A stretch of DNA of 64,000 bases, taken from the NCBI GenBank assembly GCA_038373885.1, contig JAWZYV010013163.1:620001-684000 (forward strand), in the 5' to 3' direction. Source of the stretch: Cheiracanthium punctorium (Eukaryota > Arthropoda > Arachnida > Araneae > Cheiracanthiidae). The translations under genes and the position numbers were made by a program. Positions 57,480 through 64,000 of the stretch are shown one piece after another. Every line of letters starts with the position of its first letter. Within the stretch, counting starts at the first letter, position 1. The notes under the pieces were generated by a model that had not been told where the DNA came from, did not search any database, and was given only the letters and a program-made list of their open reading frames with translations.

Positions 57480-59622
57480 AAGTATTAAATTTAAAAAAAT
57501 GGAATTTTTTTTTGGCATGCAGGGCATAGGCTGTTTTTCGGAACCCGGTGCCGAATATTGTTAGGAGGAACTAGGTAGTACTTTTGCTCTATTTCAAATT
57601 TACAGTAGCAAAAGAAAGTTATACATAAAATATCTAACAAAATGTTACAAATTAAAAGATATTGGTTTCTTAATTTTTGTGAAAACTTTGCGCCTGAGTT
57701 TTTGTGGGAGAGCTTTTCATTGTCAAAAATAGTGCAGTTTTGAAAACTTTAGGTGGCGGGGGTTTTAAGCCCCCACCCCACACCATTCCCAGGCTATTCC
57801 ACCGACACGTACAGCAGAGTACTATATGTTTGAGATTTTTTCTCCCGAATCATTTCATATCTATTATAAATAAACGAATGCACAGTGCAGCTTGTGAAGA
57901 TACACATGTAATTTTTCCCCGAATTCATGAAGTGGTTTGTTCACTTAAAAACTGTGCGGAAGTTGCATGATCTGAAAGAAAATAAAATCAGCCGTGCAAA
58001 AAAATGACAGAATTTTCTCTTCGAAGACGTGAGACATTCCTTTTTTGTTCGAACAAGATTAGAAACTAAAGAATGATAATTCGATAACATTCGATGCCTG
58101 CGACGTTCTCATCGATCGATAATATGATTTGTGTGCTCGAGGGCAAAAATTTGAGCTGGCAGAAAATTGTTGCTACTAAGAACTCGGAAATAATCTTGTT
58201 AGCGTAAAGAAATCAATATCTAAAAATTCTAGGAGCTGAATGGAAAATCGTGTGTCACCGTATTTAGGCGTGACTCAGATACGAACGATGTCCCGTTGCT
58301 TAAAATGAATAACGAATGAGAACTTTATAGAATGGGCCGAAACTAAAAAAATAGAAAGAAATCTGTTCCTTGAATTACTAATGATGTTAAGTCATTTCTT
58401 TTCTTCTTCTGTTTTTTTTTCTTTCTTTTTCTGCTTCTGGTATTTGAAAGAAATGACATGTATTATTTTAATATTTTAGTACCCTGTCATCAAAATATTT
58501 TACATGCTGTAACAGTTCCAAAAGTTTTCCTTTTTCTCTTTCTAAGAATGGCTTTTCCGTCACACGTTACAAAATTTTAGTATGTTAGCCGTATATGCCG
58601 ATAGAGGTGTTTTATGCAAATGAATAGAGATTGTAATTTAAAATATGTTTCCCGCCAACTATTCTATAAATCTTACGTCACGAAGGTGAACTAATAGTGA
58701 CCATCACCTGGAGACGTTTGCAATAGCCATCGTATTGATACAATTTAAAGATTTTTTTCACGAAAATGTATCTGAACGTGTAGCTTAATGCAGAAAATAA
58801 ATGTTGGAGAACACGAATTTACAGACTAAATAATTTTAACCATGATTAATCATAAGAGACTATTGTCCTATAAACTTCAAATAAGTGGAATAAATTACAT
58901 TATGGTGTATGATGAGACAGCTAGTTCAGTAAACAATCAAGCATTTTCCCCAAGTAACAACTCAACTCCCCCTGCGGAGAAATGCAAACGATATTCTGGA
59001 TTCCCAGAATTCACCTCTTTCAATTGTTATTCTATTTTTGTTCACGTTTGTGTTGCTTGTTCGGCAGTGTTACAAATTCTCGTTCTTATTTCTGTAAATG
59101 AATTTTTCGTCTAAAAATAAATATTTCTCATTACATGGGAACAAGATATTCATGTCATTTTCTTAATCAAAATTGAAAAATTTCTGTGTTTACAAAGACC
59201 AGGTGAGTAAATTTTCATATCATTTGTTATATATTGCCTTCAACTACGACGTGTCCCTTGGAACTGTCAATGTTACCCCCATAGGTTAAAATGTTTGGAA
59301 TCACTCATAAGAAAAAATTTAATCTAAACTTTTTAGCAGAGTGCTATTAAATTCAAATTTCGATAAAGTGTCGGCAGTTTTAAAAAATCGTATTTTTCAA
59401 TTTTCAGAATTCACACGCTGACCACTTAGAAACATTTAATATAGCATTTTACTGAACCGTCTTTTGCACGGATAATTGTCTGTGTGCGTGAAGGCATTGG
59501 TTATATAAGCTTCTCGAATGCATTTACGTTCCGGGAAATAAGAGGCTAAATGGACTTTAATATCTTGTAAAATGACAAAGAGGAGATTGTTGTCTGCTCG
59601 GCTTTTCTAGTATTCCGCAAGT
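57480..59622. other. No gene recognised
   Basis: A short palindromic strip GGTGGCGGGGGTTTTAAGCC/CCCACCCC lies at 57751-57782 and may be a transposon end. A 90-codon frame at 58842-59114 is not recognisable. Confidence 0.45.
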
Positions 59623-59989
59623 ATTAATGACTATGTCATTTTATCTCTCAATCCTTTTAATGAAATTTGTCCGAAAAATATGTCCAAAAAATGCGACATA
59701 AAAGTGTGCGACATAATTTTACATATATTTAAATACTATTAGTTCAAAACAGCTTTAATCTATTGTTACAATATTTCGTAAGCTGTAGAATATGCATCAC
59801 ATGTATTTTTCTATAAATGGGTTACAAGCATAAAAATTTCAACATAGGGTTACCAGGCAAAATACGCGAAAGATGAGAGATAAAATGACATAGTCAATTA
59901 ATATCGTTTTAATATGGCAATACTGAAATTAAAAAATTAGGGAGGTTCAGGGGGGGGGTCTTCCCTGACGAGGCTCGAACAGCCGAGTT
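59623..59989. mobile_element. TIR element (family E), copy 2
   Basis: Left TIR TATTAATGACTATGTCATTT (59623) and right TIR GATAAAATGACATAGTCAAT (to 59903) are inverted repeats. The interior and the 85-bp extension to CGAACAGCCGAGTT match 10814-11376. The 95-bp unit is present once. Confidence 0.7.
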
Positions 59990-60014
59990 TATTTTCTATT
60001 GCATTAACATCTCC

Positions 60015-60690
60015 GCTTTGCGACGGCCAGAGAAGCTGTTAGTAGGCAGATGGATTTTCATTGATTTCAATCGTAAACAGTTCTAGCATGATGTACCGTT
60101 ACATTTTCGTCCATAGAGTACCCGTCACCTTCGGATTAAAAATGTACCATTGGAGGATCCACTTGATCTTATGTCCAGCTATTGCACGGTTTTTTGTTTG
60201 CCTTCAGGAAACATTCATACTCCACTTTCACACCAGCAAAACATGCCCCCAAACCATGATATTCTCACCAGATCATTGCACAGTGTAAAAGAGGCAAGTT
60301 TTGATTATGGCTTCATTGAGTTCTAGTCAATTTCCATCACCACGAACAAGGTATAGCATAATATCTTCGACTATGAATTCGTATCCTCTGCAATTCTCAG
60401 CGAATGGCTCGCATGGAGATCGGTTAGCACAGACCTTGCCTGAAATTTTCTGTCAGTTGAAGCACAGTAAAGTCCCTTTTCTGCCAAACTGTTGGAGGTA
60501 ATGCCAATCACGGTTTTTGTTGATTATAAAGGAACCACGGTTATCCCGTTTAGATTAGTACTAAGGGTTATGCATCCAACTTTTGAAACCTTCGAAATGA
60601 CTACTTTTGAGAACATAGTGAGTTCTGCTGTCTTCATAATCGTGGCTCCTGTTAAACGGGCACCAGCATTGGGTATTTTTAAATAGTTAA
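60015..60690 (-). pseudogene. Degraded Tc1-like transposase
   Basis: On the minus strand, from 60690 downwards, the frames give MKTAELTMFSKVVIS (N-terminal region), then GENIMVWGHV, where Tc1 proteins have GGxxMVWGxxS. Next comes YSMDENVTVHHARTVYD, where Tc1 proteins have the catalytic xxDNxxPHxAR block. Stops and frameshifts are frequent throughout, and the last catalytic residue is not found. It is much older than the copy at 29990-31419 and a different lineage. No TIRs were found. Order and spacing support the call; single motifs are weak. Confidence 0.5.
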
Positions 60691-61740
60691 TGTGATTTGC
60701 CGTTTTCCCATTGATTTGCCCATTCTACTGCGTTTTACGCGAAGCCCGCACACCTTACTTATATGAACATTCTGAGGATGTGTCAACCACATGTCATAAA
60801 CATATTTGGCATATTTATGCCGCTATCCAGCATTTTTATAAACTCTCACAGGTTTAGAATTCATTGGCCATTGCGTTGTGTATATTCATGCATTACGATT
60901 GCCATTTTTGCCATTATCCGGCTGCATTAGCACCTAATCAACGAACAGAAATGCAGCTCATGAATCATAAAATTTCTTCGTTTGGTGTATCATCTGTATG
61001 TGAAAAAACGGCGAAAATTAATAGCTCTAGATAAATGAACATGAATTATGATATGGTTTCCATCATAATGAAACCAACAATAATAATAATAAATAGGGCC
61101 GACGCATGTATTATGATACACTTTTGTGTAGCATTATAGTTAAAACTTAAAGTGTGAAAGTATTTCGGATTTAATTATATGATATCACACAACTTTCTAA
61201 GTTTCAGTAATCCAAATAACGGAGGTCTACTAAAAAAACAATAATAAAATCAGGGTTATAAATTCGGGTATTTAGTAAGTTTTCCAAAGGACCAGTAACT
61301 CCATTTCTTCTCTCGCTCGTAACATTTTTCACTGATCCGTATATAGTATGAATTTATAAAAATTGAAAAGTAAATAAATAAAAGAAAATATATGAGCAAT
61401 ATATATTCATTTCCGTTAACAGCTAAATTAAAAAATATGAATACCTATTATAAAAATATTAAATAGATCAAGCTATTTGATATGTATCGGTAAAATTAGA
61501 TAGCAAGTATTGTGGTTCTAAATAAGGAAAGTTTGGAAGAGAAAAATGTAAATAAAACGTTACTGGTCCAACGGATCAAAATATTTTGTATTCTACAGTC
61601 CATTATATACTTAGTGGGTTCGGACCAGCAGACCACTGTTAATTTAGAGCCCTGACTAAAATTAAGCACGATAGTTTTGTAACATTTCGTAAACACTTGA
61701 CTAACCACTTAGAACTGAAAATTGACAGCATTTCTACTGC
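60691..61740. other. No gene recognised
   Basis: No supported coding sequence. A 70-codon minus frame at 61496-61708 is not recognisable. The probable LTR boundary is at 61741. Confidence 0.5.
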
Positions 61741-62474
61741 TGTCTGCAGAGTAGCGTAGTGGATAAATGGAACATTGACAAGCTTAGACTATAAAATTAC
61801 TTTATTAACACGAACAATACCTTCATCGATGAGTTACATTGAGCGTCTATCAAGTTCAATTCCAATAGACAACTTTATAAAGCGTACAATAACTAAATAT
61901 TAACATAACAGGCAATCTTCTGCTACGGTAAAATACTTCTACAAGGGTGCGTTCATAAAAACAATCCAGATATCCGTTACATTCATTACATGAGCACCCT
62001 ACGTCAGCTTGACACAAACTGAATAGCATTGCAAGTTACCAAGTAATCTACTTGGCCAATTTCTCAACTATGTGTCAAGCAGACAAGGACAAGATGCGAA
62101 AAATGCTCGTTGTTCTATCAATATTCCCCCTTCCTTGTCTGTTCGACACGATAATTGAACCTTTGTTAATCAAGATTCAAATGTTCACATACAAGTTAGA
62201 GTATATTACTTCAAAGTCCTTGAGCTTAAGGAATATAAACACTAAATTGCATAAAAAGAAAAATATATATATATATCATGTGCACATTGCTAAGAAACAT
62301 TGGATATCCAAAAAATATATACAGACATAATTAAACAACGTTGTATCCCCGGGGATATTACTAGCATATTTATACTAGCTACTAATCTACAATAAATATA
62401 TGCAAAAACAAATACAAATTACAAAGCGATATACATTTCAACTTAAAAACACTTATTATGAATTAAACAGTCCA
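61741..62474 (-). repeat. Probable 3' LTR of the copia element
   Basis: On the minus strand the block starts TGGACTGTTTAATTC directly after the polypurine tract and may end ...CTCTGCAGACA (TG...CA). It contains a TATA-like AGTATAAATATG (about 62363-62377) and an AATAAAG signal near 61800. The 5' LTR lies outside the window, so both borders are proposals. Confidence 0.4.
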
Positions 62475-62510
62475 GTTCCCTTTTTTTTTTTTTGGTTCAG
62501 ACGCAGGAGA
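62475..62510 (-). other. Polypurine tract of the copia element
   Basis: On the minus strand a run of about 14 A followed by GGGAAC lies between the pol stop region and the proposed LTR start, where the plus-strand primer of reverse transcription is expected. Confidence 0.5.
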
Positions 62511-62518
62511 GGGAAAGT

Positions 62519-63359
62519 TCAAAATTCCAACTTAGTGGGAGGTTTTGTAAAAATGTCAGCGATGTTAGCTTTACTTGGCACATATTGTAATTTGAATTCA
62601 TTTTTATGTAGAAGTTCTCGTATAAAAAATAATTTAGTATCAATAGGTTTACTTTTATTAGATTCTACTTCGTTATTTGCAAAATGAATTGTAGCATGAT
62701 TATCACAGTAAATGATAGCTTCTGTGAGAGAAGGGGGAGTGACAGTGAATTTAGTGCATTCTTTAGAAATGCGCTGGAGCCATACGAGCTCTTTTGCTGC
62801 TTCTGTAAGAGAGATAAGCTCGCTCTCCATTGTACTTAGGCTAACTGCCTTTTGTTTGAATGTACGCCAGCTTACTGGAACTTTATCGACTAATAGGATA
62901 TTTCCACCTATAGAAATTCTATTATCTTTATTAGTGGCAAAATCTGCATCAGAATAAACGTGTAATTTTATAGCGTCACTTTGAGATAAATCTAGTTGTA
63001 CACTTTCTGTATACTTTAAATAGCCCAAGACTTTCAGTAAGCCTGACCAGTGTACCATTCCCGGATTTTGCTGGAATTGGCTGAAGGTATTCACAGCAAA
63101 TGACATGTCGGGGCGAGTCCGATTAGCTATAAAAAATAAGCAGCCTATGAGGTTTTTGTAAGGAATTTGTTCCATTTCTTGAATTTCATGCTGTGTCTTG
63201 GGACACTGATTTTTCCAATATATGGAATCTTTACTAATTGGTAATGATGATATAGGGTAATGAAATTGTTCAAATAAATTACAAACAGTTTGGATATATT
63301 CTCTTTGATGTATATAAATGTTATTATCGGTCTGAGTAAAGTCAACACCTAAAAGTTTT
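62519..63359 (-). CDS. pol: copia pol: end of reverse transcriptase region and RNase H, open segment
   Basis: The frame is open from the in-frame stop at about 63359 to the TAA-side end at 62519; the ATG at 63175 is internal and not a real start. It begins KLLGVDFTQ and passes through MEQIPYKNLIGCLFFIANRT, RPDMSFAVN and HWSGLLKVLGYLKYT, the conserved linker of copia pol. Then comes RNase H with YSDADFATNKDNR (first acidic residues), STMESELISLTEAAKE (catalytic Glu), YCDNHATI (Asp) and the terminal KANIADIFTKPP motif. In an intact element it degrades the RNA strand of the RNA/DNA hybrid. Here it is cut off from the upstream part by stops. Confidence 0.85.
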
Positions 63360-64000
63360 TAGTAGGGCCTAAAAGTTTAAGTTCAAACTTTGTAATATTT
63401 GCAGTAAGTGTCTAATATAGTTTTGTTTTAGCAAAAATAACAATATCATCTACGTAAAGTAATAAAAGTACATTTGTATTTAAAGTATATGTGCATTTAC
63501 ATGTACGAAATTTTTGGAAACCTAGTTTTTGTAGTGTGCTATCAATCTCTTAAAACCACTCCCTCCCCGATTGATGAAGGCCGTAGATGGCTTTATTAAG
63601 TTTACGAACTTTATGATCAATTTCAAAACCGGGAGGTTGTTTCATTAATACATATTCCTTTAAATTGGCATATAGGTAGGCATTTTTAACGTCACATTGT
63701 ACATGAGTCCATTTAAGATAGCAAACCAAAATTGAGAAGAAAAAACGTATTAATGTAAAATTTACGACAGGTGAAAAAACTTCTGTATAAGATTCTCCCT
63801 TTTTTTGGCGATGTCCCTGAGCTACCAAGCGTGCTTTGTACCCGATAGAATTATTGGGATCCTTTTTAATTGTATACACCCAGCGTGAACCTAAAACTTC
63901 AGCGTTTTCAGGTTTGTCTATTAAATCCCAAACATGTCGACTGTTCATCATAAGTAATTCTTTCATTGCTCGTAACCAATGTACGCGATTTTTACAGCTA
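63360..64000 (-). pseudogene. pol: copia pol: reverse transcriptase, interrupted
   Basis: The visible part reads WDLIDKPENAEVLGSRWVYT, then YKARLVAQGHRQKKGESYTE and FSPVV, QCDVKNAYLYANL (first catalytic Asp) and PPGFE, with LNKAIYGLHQSGREWF before a TAA. The same frame continues EIDSTLQKLGFQKF and LLLLYVDDIVIFAK (the YVDD catalytic pair at 63445-63456). It then meets a TAG and, near 63360, a frameshift. All three catalytic aspartates are encoded, but the frame cannot be read through. The sequence starts beyond the window. Confidence 0.85.

Larger units (their letters stand above)
62519..64000 (-). mobile_element. Ty1/copia retrotransposon, 3' half, runs off the window
   Basis: Minus-strand pol sequence enters at the window end and finishes at 62519. 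It covers reverse transcriptase and RNase H, followed by polypurine tract and LTR. Integrase, protease, gag and the 5' LTR would lie beyond 64000. Reverse transcriptase is broken by two in-frame stops and a frameshift near 63360, where AAACTTTTAGG occurs twice. RNase H is open, so this is a young but defective copy. Confidence 0.85.

Noticed and set aside
59965..59989. Another hammerhead candidate: CTGACGA, GGCTCGAACAGCC hairpin
   Set aside because: The second core block reads GAG instead of GAA(A) in both copies of element E, and no stem I pairs around it.
1..64000. CRISPR arrays, operons, prophage or other prokaryotic systems
   Set aside because: No regularly spaced identical repeats, no long tightly packed genes, and abundant eukaryotic transposons and SINEs.

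Overview
This window is AT-rich eukaryotic DNA, and I recognise no host gene in it. No reading frame exceeds 218 codons, and the two longest with recognisable homology are retrotransposon pol. There are no operons, ribosome binding sites, rRNA, intact tRNA or CRISPR arrays. The mix of Tc1/mariner, pogo/Tigger, hAT, Ty1/copia and tRNA-derived SINE sequences with many microsatellites fits an intergenic or intronic stretch of a large animal genome. An arthropod, perhaps a chelicerate such as a spider, is my guess from the element mix; the sequence does not prove it.

Layout. 1-8 kb: a diverged dispersed repeat (2.03-2.96 kb), a pogo/Tigger-type element with TA duplication and 3' transposase remains (4.64-5.60 kb), a tRNA-derived SINE (6.7 kb) and a long-TIR MITE (7.4 kb). 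10.8-15.4 kb: a MITE with conserved TIRs, an hAT-type MITE with a perfect 8-bp target duplication, and a mariner element (13575-15033) split by later insertions. 16-23 kb: two SINE copies, more MITEs and a GC-rich nest of hairpins. 30.0-31.4 kb: a nearly full-length Tc1-type element with its TIRs and a frameshifted transposase. 32-44 kb: four copies of one unidentified repeat of about 0.5-0.65 kb, a 0.67-kb foldback element, and the first of two hammerhead-ribozyme-like motifs. 45-47 kb: a second long-TIR MITE, a third hAT-type MITE, a SINE with a perfect B box, and the second hammerhead-like motif. 53.8-60.7 kb: a TA-flanked deleted transposon, a large inverted repeat, an hAT transposase C-terminus and a degraded Tc1-like transposase. 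61.7-64.0 kb: the 3' half of a Ty1/copia element on the minus strand, with a probable 3' LTR, running off the window end.

The elements are not parts of one pathway. They are layers of insertion of different ages: the mariner contains other repeats, a Tigger end interrupts a dispersed repeat, and one copy of the four-copy repeat is cut at its 5' side by another element. The most interesting signal is the pair of hammerhead-like motifs on the minus strand (37907-37952 and 46687-46737). Both keep the CUGANGA and GAAA core blocks and an 8-bp stem II whose base pairs differ by compensatory changes between the copies. Both also carry one extra A after the first core block, so catalysis is uncertain.
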